A DNA stretch of 64,000 nucleotides from Deltaproteobacteria bacterium (GTDB taxonomy: Bacteria; Myxococcota_C; UBA6777). The notes beneath the pieces were generated by a model. That model had not been told where the DNA came from. It saw nothing but the letters and a program-made list of their open reading frames with translations, and made no database searches. The position numbers were made by a program, and so were the translations under genes. The DNA lies in the NCBI GenBank assembly GCA_002731275.1, contig PCBK01000052.1, positions 474,724 to 538,723 of the forward strand. Reading direction: 5' to 3'. Positions within the stretch are counted from its first letter, which is position 1. Each line of letters opens with the position of its first letter. Positions 28,601-36,178 of this stretch are shown piece after piece.

Positions 28601-29330
28601 GAAGGACATTGGAGCGTGCCCCACGTCGACGGGTGCGCTTGAGGACGATGCTCCACTGTCGTATCGACTCGTCGTAGAGTTTGTGGCGCGCGAGGCTGCG
28701 CGCGATTTCACCACGTGCGCTTGTATTGCGCGGGCTCAACGCGAGGAATGTCCGCCAATAACGGAGCGCTTTTTTGGGCTTCTTGTTGAGCAGACTGAGT
28801 GTACCGAGGGCTTTCAGGCAGCGACGACGAAAGGCCGTCTTTTTGGCGAGTGAGAGCGCCTTCTCATAGTGTTTAAGGGCCTCATCGTAACGTGCAAGGC
28901 TGCGAAAGAGTGAGGCCAGATAAAAATGAGCGAGACGATGGTTGGGTTTTCTCTTGATAACCTGTTGATACGCGAGGAGTGCCGCCCCCTTTTGACGGGT
29001 GAGTTGTAGGAGGTGAGCGAGGATCAAGCGGTAGTTGATCTTACGAGGTGCGCGCTTGCTCTTCTTGCGGTAGGACACGATTAACCTGTCGAGGCCGGGG
29101 TGACGTCGTGCGAGCTTCACCATCCGTTTAAACGCGAAGCCCCTATTGGGGTTACGCTCGACGAGTTTTTGGAAGCGGCGCAAGACGATCTTATGGCGCC
29201 TTGCTCTGTTACGAACGCTCCAGTTCTCGGCATGGACCTCTGGTGTGCCTCCAACAACACAACATGCCCAAAGAAGGACACACCAAAAGCATCTGAAGAC
29301 ATATCTCGAACGTGGGTCCTTTGTGTTCAA
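19689..29330 (-). CDS. giant exported TPR / PQQ-propeller / HEAT / TPR protein
   Basis: A 3,213-residue protein. A signal sequence (hydrophobic stretch about residues 12-30, ending VHA) leads into some 2,150 residues of tandem TPR helices, with many textbook units such as YDEALKHYEKAL. About residues 2190-2630 form a PQQ-type beta-propeller (repeated G-x-x-x-W motifs such as GKVRWSY, GKLLWHY, GKTQWEY, GRLRWSM), followed by helical repeats resembling HEAT (about 2700-2960) and a final TPR block (about 2990-3200). It is very rich in Arg and Lys. There is no catalytic motif: a periplasmic or envelope scaffold is the simplest reading. The start is TTG 29330, supported by GGGGAGG four bases upstream and by the signal peptide beginning there; no ATG gives a better start. 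It is convergent with ihfB, with only 30 bases between stops. Confidence 0.85.
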   Translation of the reverse strand: MNTKDPRSRYVFRCFWCVLLWACCVVGGTPEVHAENWSVRNRARRHKIVLRRFQKLVERNPNRGFAFKRMVKLARRHPGLDRLIVSYRKKSKRAPRKINYRLILAHLLQLTRQKGAALLAYQQVIKRKPNHRLAHFYLASLFRSLARYDEALKHYEKALSLAKKTAFRRRCLKALGTLSLLNKKPKKALRYWRTFLALSPRNTSARGEIARSLARHKLYDESIRQWSIVLKRTRRRGARSNVLRQLGSVYELKGSWRKAVAAYRKAISYTQRGHWLRRELDGRILQIHRENGKLSELAAHLKKRKRKHHTELAMLARLLDEMGKDKEAKVYYKRALKANRRDVRTWRKYITLLEVNNHVKDAIIAYKSLIRIEPTEPRHRLAFAEMLSRVGKPKEALAEMARIARSFSRHSEILTRLAQFYRRRRMNKEAIKLYKRLIRLEPRVVSHRQVLGQYYYQQGNTKRALKIWQGLLRSGLPAHQAYAALGQIYREHDMLWKAHKAFHNAVKRQPKQLGYLLQLGEIYQLLQNESDLTPKLRKQAIDIWWKIYRTARLRSRKKRSIHQLFDLYQAQGTLYRLPARYKRKIYDNPRTNKQREQTIEALRFLGEYELWRSQRRGRRRYLQAKNLFQKILVHDPQDVDALLTLEQLASRGRRWTEARRLLLRLVKAHKVGRRNYYRRIYNYSIKLGDYKEAIRYGRKVVELNPDDASAHAELARIYRKSGRLKLAVSSYEEAVRLRPHAFGYRLSLASILQRLRKLRKALAIYQFVLKRTKDGRTIYDSVMQIMDVLGEFETKERERGMKLLESRLQSLADTYPRELAYFRALAQLYKRQGRMKEYRVAYLKAATTVDQKSQVYRTLAETALEQGNTKRAIIYFRKMIEESMNPSAQDQVRLARLYLEVNDKSNARKILLGLLNENPNSLRILRKVATLFYKNRLKKEAIRAYELFLELEPDTPTIRFRLAGLYRDIGQSDAAIGIYESILWRETHVPIRKKKKRVKRKVKRKKRKLPYYLRRRRRYYASKLLARRRLAFLELMKLYQKQGLRAQWERRLAMRLEDPNAQDQRSLMKLVAEHYEKKKWFKPLQALLERAHQLEPRNAYWIQLLARTYREQGQHSKALRLYAKLERGRPGQKGRYLASKIKVLLAMGDRSRLRYMLKEFLHNHSRISGSYHYILTLLEKRKEYALALEMLQWAHRYWTGGDRLFLIRKMVNLYRVMNMREKARAVLWKEWTRPKARMRYTNPISSIKKRREKILSMLWPLLSEAQRVKLLQHSEEVLLNASLNEVPSKTRRALIDAYVVLHESKGAEASLQYLPALWGLSTKHHYRDRYFLQRKTRELFLIGRYDIAKLLIRQQLKRRKDRARKMMYLGRVLNFFSNRGTTVPPRSFSRFLEQQLMSLKDLQSGYWKILVRRLGARYLAWGNHRRAIWWLERCRWVGGSALRKDKFFVLLLARAYKRYGNDRMAQKYYGRLLDKGWRVLQEKMRRHAFLKRKASSTRFRRRYSRRLSRFSRFSRRWRRRGLRRRFQLNGRLARVRDQLRALFSLYREAGHSPRLLYLLLQKQSSAVRSSVKELCTYYVLAGYSLDWATNKKMSSLTALLGMLRDLTKKKPYSNRRELLQYLASLEDAKGNVRQALALYRRLLSGKKQQRKVILWRMVYLLERAGDVRRRHAVLLRLSRQHKDGVADQLLAKSYRDRLQIRQAIVHYRLYIKRKKSQYPMRYYQRYGLGRAYKALEMAKFLMPSQDSARIEFFLRQALSGVRLVNQSGRSSYRYRAMVKEMMRLLSQSGRLSRFIASWQKRLKATPDQLHLLSLLRFAYEVKGDHDKYQAILVHILQRRPDEHSLLSALLFSYETYGKYKEAIALLNKLYKHSTNKPKDMALRLGDFYVHLGRKKMALAYWKKHFAGCLKLFSQYPKFRCGFTVGDRVVLAGMTQQALHMYTSTLKASSYRSDYQIRRALRFLIAKKDFAAALKVFERGTSRHSLHYLLTHKVQYIGILAKIYKGMGRAKKRRTLLAELVWNNYASHWGAQRAARILREAGYTIGAEYCYWQALWRSGNTARIGSYRNLCHFWHMQGLGRLCDGEALRPGGLTDWKSRFSLAKELMKKGHPQLALFMLRKAWPKNPKEPKLLYTLAKLSLRVGREDDARQFTELLAGLPTLHQHVSRKRMTQLRRRLRSKQRKAVVKVSSRRGTRLGRLRWSAYIPSFCTPSKRKGGERCKQDDKVIRCERHVVSFGKRLYTNDCRGRLFALGQQSGKVRWSYALPVLPYRKELPVSSSFQNRFKTAPFYRQFYWIADMKIHKQALYVAAFSSRFERVRDWGAGFHEMLHILKFSAKTGKLLWHYKSKGDFALGRLQFGHGLLTYRGRTYKALSLATGKTQWEYPLAGGFGGWLFDEKPLAPQLAVDGGFVVSVLGRWLLKVDPKGKKVWSRRMPSTIYSLAKKGARLYVVNDNDMMHVLQVDRGKMLWKKRLPGGVGRYHRQWEIGYSSRYQYRSTPVIWGTHLLFWGEDGYLSSYHPKDGKLQWRAHLADFGPVRPVVSPSGRSVAVMGSFGSLSVLSLRTGRLRWSMQFPAQIYNYKGVHFIVKANTEPVWGRDRLWLGWFGGVEKFFVSSLALRVDNDKAMGTLVQLGKKYKKHRMFYASLPGLFVDIRDASFRKYFLSLCRNKALSKAQRLRWAYAYLSSGSDLLKDLKTLDAILPQNIRAYSVYATSRTRRASGYTFLHKEAFQVRWMMSLWRHRKRVFSPTVSSWKKLLMLSNGYYIRRYDAKLTRRFLAKLLPFPGVGVLAAYTLAMWGDGQGRKRLFDILIKPKRGSFAREPKFRRAVMRRLVRWDTYRYGEWRGLLTRNDVGALQTLRKDRDRIVRWYAIAGLSHLLLQDDVKGIKKESLRKSLQLASRMLPTKEAVAMAIQLALLGDRRGVYRLRVLAHRLQFTYRRQLLRFMKGKLWDHYAERTRMRSYKGKFQFKLGLSSFRVFYANMLYEHHQYHEALRQFRLAAADRKQMVTFMHKKISHLGIAECLFKLGKSKEALKILRMLQRTIPGDVEVMGMVGIVLMKLGKPRDAKIWLRRALKKEPYTNEGRFFTTLARVYVRLGAADKAWGVFSSRLRMQPEWYFAYALYAQALMKEGKLLDKALRAINKAAKERPRWPRFLVIRAQIYHKMKKKTQAKQDLLQAIKEESGTSSMRRRHMALYRKLFGEEPTLIEKRKRSE

Positions 29331-29646
29331 AGTACCTCCCCTTATCTATGTAGCGCATAGTCTCCGATACCGCAGACAGCGAAGAGACCTTTTGCATGAA
29401 TCGATGAGCACCGGCACGATTGGTGTAGATATCATTTTGTATCTCTCTGATTGGAAAAACAAGACAGCACAAAGTTCCATTTCGATAAGAAGCGAATAAG
29501 TGTCATCCTCCGGTGGCGACAAACAAACCGCAAAAAGGGAGCAAAACCCCTTGACGAAGGAACAGTGACACGCCATCATGCCTCGAACCTAGAGGGCTTT
29601 TTGAGAAGCCATCACACACGCGAACACGAACAACAGAGGGTACATC
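29331..29646. other. divergent intergenic region, no gene seen
   Basis: This 316-base gap separates the giant TPR gene (minus) from the helicase gene (plus). It holds the ribosome site of the TTG start (29335-29341 on the minus strand) and a helicase promoter; short ORFs in it have no recognisable product. Confidence 0.5.
29551..29579 (+). promoter_or_regulatory. candidate promoter of the Rep helicase operon
   Basis: TTGACG (29551-29556), a 17-base spacer and CATCAT (29574-29579), about 60 bases before the start codon. Confidence 0.45.
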
Positions 29647-31659
29647 ATGGTCAGATTGATGGACTTGAACCCCGAACAGCGCGAAGCTGTCAAACACAGG
29701 GACGGTCCAATGTTGATCCTTGCCGGCGCAGGGAGTGGAAAAACCAGGGTTATCGTCAACCGCATCGCATATCTTATCGAGCAAGGTGTGAACCCAGAAC
29801 ACATCCTCGCGGTCAGTTTTACCAACCGCGCAGTTCGCGAGATGGAAGAGCGCGTCGCGGACATGGTCAACAACCGTAAGGTCGCGAAAAAGCTGACACT
29901 CAGCACATTCCACTCTCTCGGTGTACGCATCCTCCGGACGGATATCGATCTGCTCAACTACCCTCGTCAATTTACGATCTACGACCCAAGCGACCAGCTC
30001 GCGCTGATCAAGCGCGTCATGCGCGAAAAACGCATCGATGAAAAACGCTTCGACCCCAAGTATTTTCAGGCAGAGATCGCCAAAGCCAAAAACGAAGGGC
30101 AAGAGCCCAAAGATATCCGCGACATCATGTTACGAGAGATCTTTCTCGCTTACGACGACGCGTTACGCACGTGTGGTGCTGTTGACTTCGACGACTTGAT
30201 CCGCCTCCCCTGCCTGCTGCTCAAAAATCATGACTCAGTGAGACAACGATGGTCCGGTCGCTTTCGACAGATCATGATCGATGAATACCAGGACACCAAC
30301 GGCGTTCAGCTCCAGATGGTCCGAGAGCTCGCCTCCATTCACGGCAACCTCTGTGTCGTGGGTGACGACGATCAATCGATCTACGGATGGCGTGGGAGTG
30401 ATGTCGAAAACATTCGCCAATTCGACAAACACTTTCCTGGCACAAGGGTCGTCAAGCTCACACAAAACTACCGGTGCAGCGGAAATATTCTTGACGCCGC
30501 CAACAAAGTCATCGAGCAGGGTGTCGGTCGCTATCACAAACGCCTGTGGACAGAACAAGACAATGGCGCCCTCGTCGGGATGGCTGTCCTCGCAGATGAA
30601 GAGGGTGAGGCTCGCTTTGTCGTGGACCACCTGCAAACCACGCACTTTGAAGAGAAGCGCAAATGGTCCGAGTTTTCCATCATGTACAGGACCAACGCAC
30701 AATCGCGAGCGCTTGAGGAGTTGTTGCGCAACGAGCGCATCCCCTACAAAATGATCGGTGGGACCAAGTTCTTTGACCGTAAAGAGATCCGCGATCTCAT
30801 CGCCTACCTCAAGGTCGTCAACCAACCCAAAGACGAAATCTCCCTACGCAGGATCATCAACTACCCACCTCGTGGAATTGGAACGGCGACGATCGATAAG
30901 CTCAGCGCATTCGCCAAGCAGCGACGAAGCACGCTCTACGATGCCTGTCTACACATCGATGACTGCAGCACTGTGGGCAAAGCACAGCGCAACGCGATCA
31001 ACGACTTTACGGAGATGATCGAGAACCTGAAGGGCAAGGTAGAAGAAGGTCGAAGCCTCGCGTTGATCGCAGAGATGCTGATCAGCGCGGTCAAGTTTCA
31101 GCACGCCCTCTTCAAGGAGTACTCGGAGGTCAAAGAGGCCAAAAAGCGTGTGGACAACGTCGACGCGCTCGTCAACTCGATGATTCAGTACGAGGGCAAA
31201 GCCGATAAGCCCAGCCTGAGCGACTACCTCGACCGCGTCAGCCTCGAACCAAGCGGCGATAACTCCGAAGAGGAAGACGAAGACGCGGTCATGCTGATCA
31301 CGTTGCACGGCGCCAAAGGTTTGGAGTACCCCATCGTCTACCTCGTCGGGATGGAAGAAGGTTTTCTACCCTACTTCCGGATTTACGAGAGTGACACGGA
31401 TATCGAAGAAGAGCGCAGGTTGTGCTACGTCGGGATCACCCGCGCCAAACAAAAGCTCATCCTGAGTCGCGCACTACAACGTCGAAGATTCGGAAGAATG
31501 GAAGACCGAGAGCCTTCACGTTTCCTCGCAGACATCCCCCCCAAGCTCCTTCACCCGATGGGTATCGGTGGAAAGAAACCCGCTGTGACCGAAGAAGAAC
31601 GCGATGAGAAGTTCAAGAGTTTCTTCTCCGAAGTGTTTGGCATGCTCGAAAAAGATTGA
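29647..31659 (+). CDS. rep: ATP-dependent 3'-5' DNA helicase of the Rep/UvrD family
   Basis: A 670-residue superfamily 1A helicase. Motifs in order: Q-motif LNPEQREAV; Walker A AGAGSGKT (about residues 26-33); Ia SFTNRAVREM; STFHSLG; Walker B DEYQDTN (about 218); III GDDDQSIYGWRG (about 239); IV YRTNAQSR; V VMLITLHGAKGLEY; VI EERRLCYVGITRA. Length and details such as VDFDDLIRLPCLLL and DDQSIY-W-RG are closer to E. coli Rep (673 residues) than to UvrD or PcrA, which have longer C-termini. Role: unwinding DNA at stalled forks and removing proteins ahead of the fork. The ABC1-kinase gene begins 10 bases after the stop, so the two are likely co-transcribed. Confidence 0.9.
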   Translation: MVRLMDLNPEQREAVKHRDGPMLILAGAGSGKTRVIVNRIAYLIEQGVNPEHILAVSFTNRAVREMEERVADMVNNRKVAKKLTLSTFHSLGVRILRTDIDLLNYPRQFTIYDPSDQLALIKRVMREKRIDEKRFDPKYFQAEIAKAKNEGQEPKDIRDIMLREIFLAYDDALRTCGAVDFDDLIRLPCLLLKNHDSVRQRWSGRFRQIMIDEYQDTNGVQLQMVRELASIHGNLCVVGDDDQSIYGWRGSDVENIRQFDKHFPGTRVVKLTQNYRCSGNILDAANKVIEQGVGRYHKRLWTEQDNGALVGMAVLADEEGEARFVVDHLQTTHFEEKRKWSEFSIMYRTNAQSRALEELLRNERIPYKMIGGTKFFDRKEIRDLIAYLKVVNQPKDEISLRRIINYPPRGIGTATIDKLSAFAKQRRSTLYDACLHIDDCSTVGKAQRNAINDFTEMIENLKGKVEEGRSLALIAEMLISAVKFQHALFKEYSEVKEAKKRVDNVDALVNSMIQYEGKADKPSLSDYLDRVSLEPSGDNSEEEDEDAVMLITLHGAKGLEYPIVYLVGMEEGFLPYFRIYESDTDIEEERRLCYVGITRAKQKLILSRALQRRRFGRMEDREPSRFLADIPPKLLHPMGIGGKKPAVTEEERDEKFKSFFSEVFGMLEKD

Positions 31660-31669
31660 CAGGACAGAT

Positions 31670-33178
31670 ATGAGTCAGGACGAAAAAGACAGCACATGGT
31701 TGCCACCTCACCTCCGCGAATTACTCGGAGATGTCGGCTCAGAGAAGAGTCGTCATGTGATCAAAGAGACCCTTGAGAGCACGGGAAAGAAGATCAAGAC
31801 AGGGAGAATGGGGCGCGCATTTGGCCTCTCAAAAGTTGCACTACGTGGAGGGAGTCGTTGGCTCGTCGACAAAGCACGTGATTCGTTCTCCAATGAGGAG
31901 GAGAAGCAAGCGCGAAGTGAGCAACGTGGTGTCGAGATCGCGACGCAGATGCTTAAGACCTTCTCGGAGATGCGTGGCGCGGCGATGAAGATCGGCCAGA
32001 TGCTCAGCTATCTCGACGATATGCTCCCACCAGAGGGACAAAAAATACTCGCCCTGTTACAACGTGACGCGGCCCCCATGCCCTACGAAAAAGTTACCGC
32101 ACAATTTCAACGCGACTTTGGCAAGCCTCCAGAAGATCTTTACCAACACTTTGAACCGACACCCATCGCCGCCGCGTCGATCGGACAGGTCCACAAAGCG
32201 ATCCTGCACGATGGCACACCTGTCGCTGTAAAGGTCCAATATCCAGGGATCAAAGAGGCGATGGAGGCTGACCTCAAGAACGCCAAATTTCTAGGTCTCT
32301 TCCAACAGGTGATGTTCTTTCGCACAGACACCAAAGCGATCATGAATGAGATCCAAGAGCGTCTGATCGATGAGTGCAACTACCTGAAAGAAGCCGAATA
32401 TCAACAGATTTTCTACGATCGCTTTCAAGAACATCCTTCGATCGTCGTGCCACAAGTCCACCACGACCTCTGCGGTGAACACATTTTGACGACGACCTTT
32501 CACGATGGACTTGGTTTTTACGAATGGCTCGCGACAGATCCCTCCCAGGACGCAAGAGAGCGTGTCACCAAGTCTTTTTACCGCTTCTACCTCGGCTCTT
32601 TTTACCTCGATGGGCTCTTTCATTGCGATCCTCACCCAGGAAATTATACTTTTTTGGAAGATGGTCGTATTGTCTTCTTCGACTACGGCTGCACGCGCCA
32701 CTTTGAAGAATCCCGACGGCAACTGTGGATCGAGCTGTGCAAAGCCGCAATGAGAGATGACCGCGAAACCTTTCACAAGCTCGCTGTCCCGATAGGCTTT
32801 TTCCAAGAAGGACAATCCTACGATCGTGAGGCTTTTGAGGGCCTGATCCAGTATCTTTACAAACCCTATCTCAAAGACGAACCCTTTGACTTCCGCGCGC
32901 ATCCTCCTAGAGATACTTTTCGAGAGATGTTTGTGGAAAACGCCAACCTGTTTAAGCTCAATATGCCTGCAGATGCCGTATTTCTCAACAGAATTGGCTT
33001 TGGGCTTGTCTCTCTGCTCTCGGAGATCGGATCACCGCTGCATTGTACACACTACGCCTCATCCTACTTTGAGGGTTTCGATCCTGACTGGCCAGACGAT
33101 CCGCACTGTGTGAATGCGAACGTAAAAGAAATTGACAAAAAGATGACTACGTCGTCACCATCCACAAAATCATCCTAA
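31670..33178 (+). CDS. ABC1/AarF/UbiB-family atypical kinase
   Basis: A 502-residue protein with the hallmarks of the UbiB/ADCK group: the K-x-G-Q motif (MKIGQMLSYLDD, about residue 105), an Ala-rich loop in place of the Gly-rich loop (AAASIGQVHKA, about 162), the ATP-binding Lys in VAVKVQYPG, the ExD-like segment in DECNYLKEAEYQ, the catalytic FHCDPHPGN (about 320) and metal-binding FFDYG (about 342). Such proteins support ubiquinone or other prenyl-lipid metabolism at membranes; no other quinone gene is nearby, so the exact role is open. No obvious transmembrane helix is seen. ATG 31670 has AGGA seven bases upstream and lies just after the helicase stop; the earlier in-frame ATG at 31604 overlaps the helicase gene and is rejected. 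Confidence 0.88.
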   Translation: MSQDEKDSTWLPPHLRELLGDVGSEKSRHVIKETLESTGKKIKTGRMGRAFGLSKVALRGGSRWLVDKARDSFSNEEEKQARSEQRGVEIATQMLKTFSEMRGAAMKIGQMLSYLDDMLPPEGQKILALLQRDAAPMPYEKVTAQFQRDFGKPPEDLYQHFEPTPIAAASIGQVHKAILHDGTPVAVKVQYPGIKEAMEADLKNAKFLGLFQQVMFFRTDTKAIMNEIQERLIDECNYLKEAEYQQIFYDRFQEHPSIVVPQVHHDLCGEHILTTTFHDGLGFYEWLATDPSQDARERVTKSFYRFYLGSFYLDGLFHCDPHPGNYTFLEDGRIVFFDYGCTRHFEESRRQLWIELCKAAMRDDRETFHKLAVPIGFFQEGQSYDREAFEGLIQYLYKPYLKDEPFDFRAHPPRDTFREMFVENANLFKLNMPADAVFLNRIGFGLVSLLSEIGSPLHCTHYASSYFEGFDPDWPDDPHCVNANVKEIDKKMTTSSPSTKSS

Positions 33179-33671
33179 AACTGCGTTTTTGGAAAATATT
33201 TTTGCGACTCATGAGACCTGTATCTGGCGGATTACGCCGAATACCGATCTTTTGCGCTCTAGTTTTTTCTTGCAAGGTGTTGAAAAACAAACTACACTAT
33301 CGATTGCGTCGAGTTCATAGTTTTGAAGGATTTGTCGTCCGGGAGCCTTGCTGAGCAACCCAGCAAGAGAAAAATATACTACATATCCAAATGGTTACAA
33401 GACTTAAAGGATGTGCAGCATGACGAATTGATGGATGGGAGAATGCAGATCAACAAAGCCTGATCACTATATGTGTAAGGTTCGTTCCCACTCCTCCATC
33501 CACGATCCTATCTACTTTTTCCAGCTCACTCCACGGCAACATATCTTCTCTTGTTCCCAAGACAAATATGGCGCATAGATGACTCCTCGACGCCAAATAC
33601 ACCACAGTCGTTGTTTTTGATGGAGTTCACACAATCAACTACGACAACATCGTCGCAGCAAGAGTAGTAGG
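33179..33671. other. 493-base gap without a recognisable protein gene
   Basis: No coding ORF of convincing character on either strand. It contains a candidate promoter at 33270-33298 whose transcript would run about 365 bases before the next start codon, enough room for a small RNA or a long leader. Confidence 0.4.
33270..33298 (+). promoter_or_regulatory. candidate promoter in the gap
   Basis: TTGCAA (33270-33275), a 17-base spacer and TACACT (33293-33298). The element is moderate (four of six in each box). Confidence 0.35.
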
Positions 33672-34268
33672 ATGATTAAGATTCCACCCCACAAAAAAAC
33701 CGCTCCCGCCACGCAATACCAAGAAGTGGTGGTCCATCTCCAACAGCTCCCCAACGCCATGGGGGTATCGATGCTGCACGGTTTTTTGACTGGCATCGCG
33801 CTCGGACCGGCTTCAGTCCTGAGCAAACCATGGCTTGCGGACGCACTCGGTCTGCCTCCCGATACTGATATCCCCGACGCTGCAAAACGCGCCGTCGAAT
33901 CAGCGATCGATGAGCTCACCGACCAATTTCAAAACGGACAACTTCATCATGTTCTGAGAAACTGGAATGGTCAAAGTGTGTATACCCTCCAACAGTGGGG
34001 ACAAGGCTTTGTCAAAGCCTACCAACTCGCCACACAAGACTGGGATGCTCGTTGCCAACAAGATCTTGGCATTCGTGACGCAGTCAACCAGCTCAAAGCC
34101 CTATCTGATCCAAATACCTACGCGAATCTTATCTCCAACAGCGAACAGCTCACCCACGATCAACTCTACGCCCTCCACAAACGCACCCCCTCTCTCATCG
34201 ACAAACTCGTCGCTGCGATCCCCATGGAAGAGCCCGAAGAAGACCTCAACGCGCTCAAAACCCCCTAA
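33672..34268 (+). CDS. UPF0149 (YgfB/YecA) family protein
   Basis: A 198-residue cytosolic protein, mostly helical. The segment MLHGFLTGIALGP followed by SKPWL and an ALG near residues 35-60 is the family signature, and the spaced W-x-Q-GFVKAY segment (about 107-117) fits the second conserved block. Related YecA proteins often end in a zinc-binding SEC-C motif, which is absent here, so it is a YgfB-like short form. Function in most bacteria is unknown, although a YgfB protein of Pseudomonas is linked to gene regulation. ATG 33672 lacks a strong ribosome site (TAGG only two bases away). It is convergent with the ATP-grasp gene. Confidence 0.75.
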   Translation: MIKIPPHKKTAPATQYQEVVVHLQQLPNAMGVSMLHGFLTGIALGPASVLSKPWLADALGLPPDTDIPDAAKRAVESAIDELTDQFQNGQLHHVLRNWNGQSVYTLQQWGQGFVKAYQLATQDWDARCQQDLGIRDAVNQLKALSDPNTYANLISNSEQLTHDQLYALHKRTPSLIDKLVAAIPMEEPEEDLNALKTP

Positions 34269-34317
34269 GCTTCGCTCTCTAGTCTTCCAACATCCCCCCT
34301 CACTTCGCAAATGAAAC

Positions 34318-35829
34318 TCACCCCCCAAAACGCTCCGTCACCAACTCGACAAATGTCGTTTGCCGTTTGGATGCCTGTGCGAGATCTTCACCAAGCGTGA
34401 TCACGTCGATCTTCCCAGAGGGCGCAAGGCAACCAATGTTGTAAACAACGGCCCACCCCTCCCCTGTCTCAGCGTCGTACAAAATGTCATCCAGCGTACG
34501 CACAAAATCGTCAAATGACACGCCAACCAAACATTCACTGTGCATACTCCCAGCGAGATAAGGACGAGCCCGAAAATCACCAAACAACCGGGTCATCAAT
34601 GTCATCGGTGTGCTCGTCCCTCCCCAGCGTCCATTGCACTCCACATACTTGAGCGTCGCATCATCAAGGGATGTCCCGCAATAGATCGTATCAAAAGAAC
34701 AACGACCGAGGTAACCCAGTCGCTGAAAGATCCGTCCGAGCTTCAAAGAGGTCTGTGCGAGCTCATCCTGGAGAGGCTGTGGGAGCTGACTCTTGATGCT
34801 ACCTAAAAAGACATGGTCTTCGTCAGGCTGGAAAAGTTGATCGAAGACACCTTCGAGGACAGGTGGACCTTCGGACACTGGAGGAATCCACAGCTGTGTA
34901 CTTGGCGACGCCAGCACATCTGTCTCCCACACTTCGACAGAGAGTGGTGGATCGTGGTCGGCATCCCACTCCTTCTCCTTGCACCAATCCTCAACGAACG
35001 CAAGTAATGTCTCGGAGTCCATCTCTCGGATCTTTGCAGCCTCGAAGATCCCAGTCCCCATCCCCGTCGCGCTGTTGGCGAGCTTCAGTGAGACCTTCTC
35101 CACACCCTCTGCTATGGCTCTTAGCTTCGCCACGGCTTCGGAGACCGAACGCGCACCGACTGCTCGCATGGCATAGGACTCACCGAGCGCCAGCTTTGTC
35201 ACCTCTGTCAACCACACCTTGTCATTGGTTTGTTCGGTGATGTAGGGAAGCGGCGCGAGGATCTGTACATCCCCCCCACTGCGCTCCTTGAGCATCAACC
35301 CACACTCCCAAGCATCCCGCAAGCCCATATACGGGTGAAACCACACGCTGTTGTCGTTGTCCGCCATACGTTGGAGCAAAACACGCAGCGCTTCCTCATC
35401 CTCACGCAGTCCAGCAAAGCAAGCGTATGTCGGCTTGCCCTCCGCTGGTTCGATCTGGAGATACTCACAACGCCCAAGACCAAGGCGCGTATCGAGATAG
35501 TCTTCGATGCCTGGGATCGGTGCAAACGTACCTGCGACCAGATCGCCTTGCTGTGCACGTGTAAATGCCCGACTCGCATAGTAGGCAAGTCCCCTGACGA
35601 GATGGAGGTGCGCGATGATGGAGAAGTCATCGATGAGCAAAGAAAACGGAGGCTCTTTCGGCAGCGCTGTTGGAAACAGGGCCGCATACGTCTCACGCTC
35701 CTCATCAAATAGAGGATCATTCGCAGCCAGGTCTTCTGCGATCTCGTCCAGACGCTTCGACTCCTCCTCCTCCCAACAGGGAAGCACGGGAGCAGATAAT
35801 GTCATGACACCTGAGGTCCATTCTTGCAT
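34318..35829 (-). CDS. ATP-grasp superfamily ligase-like protein
   Basis: A 503-residue cytosolic protein. The C-terminal half has ATP-grasp features: a Lys-bearing strand before a Gly-rich loop (VSLKLANSATGMGTG, about residue 245), a long acidic middle, and the metal-binding VECNGRWGGTSTP segment (about 430), where Glu and Asn are the usual Mg2+ ligands. The N-terminal half with FAPIPG and LGRCEYLQIEP suits the pre-ATP-grasp fold of peptide-ligase-like enzymes (PGM1 type). It may join a carboxylate to an amine using ATP; substrates are unknown and no biosynthetic partner is adjacent. ATG 35829 has AGGA five bases upstream; the upstream in-frame codon at 35901 would add 24 residues from a promoter-like region and is not used. 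Confidence 0.65.
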   Translation of the reverse strand: MQEWTSGVMTLSAPVLPCWEEEESKRLDEIAEDLAANDPLFDEERETYAALFPTALPKEPPFSLLIDDFSIIAHLHLVRGLAYYASRAFTRAQQGDLVAGTFAPIPGIEDYLDTRLGLGRCEYLQIEPAEGKPTYACFAGLREDEEALRVLLQRMADNDNSVWFHPYMGLRDAWECGLMLKERSGGDVQILAPLPYITEQTNDKVWLTEVTKLALGESYAMRAVGARSVSEAVAKLRAIAEGVEKVSLKLANSATGMGTGIFEAAKIREMDSETLLAFVEDWCKEKEWDADHDPPLSVEVWETDVLASPSTQLWIPPVSEGPPVLEGVFDQLFQPDEDHVFLGSIKSQLPQPLQDELAQTSLKLGRIFQRLGYLGRCSFDTIYCGTSLDDATLKYVECNGRWGGTSTPMTLMTRLFGDFRARPYLAGSMHSECLVGVSFDDFVRTLDDILYDAETGEGWAVVYNIGCLAPSGKIDVITLGEDLAQASKRQTTFVELVTERFGG

Positions 35830-36052
35830 CTCAATCCTACCTTTCCACAAACGATTATGGGACAACGCAACCTTGACACATATGTTATCACCTGTCGACA
35901 CAATGCCTCAAAAAGGCGAGTATATAGCTTCGGCGTAACATCCCATACCCCAAACCCAAATTGAAAACAAGTACAGATTTTTGCAAACTTCTGATGATCC
36001 ATGCGAAAAGAAAAAGTGTGGAACCATCACACATGTGCGAAGGCGTTTGTCC

Positions 36053-36081
36053 TTGACAAGACCAAGGGCAGCCCCTACCCT
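36053..36081 (+). promoter_or_regulatory. candidate promoter of the fibronectin-III lipoprotein gene
   Basis: A perfect TTGACA (36053-36058), a 17-base spacer and TACCCT (36076-36081), about 100 bases before the ATG. Confidence 0.45.
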
Positions 36082-36178
36082 ATCCGGTGGAAGAGTCTCG
36101 ACTTTTTGTATACTTGAAAGACTGTGATAAGGCCCGCACCGCCCAATCCCCAATGATGGATGATAAGGAGTTTGTAGG

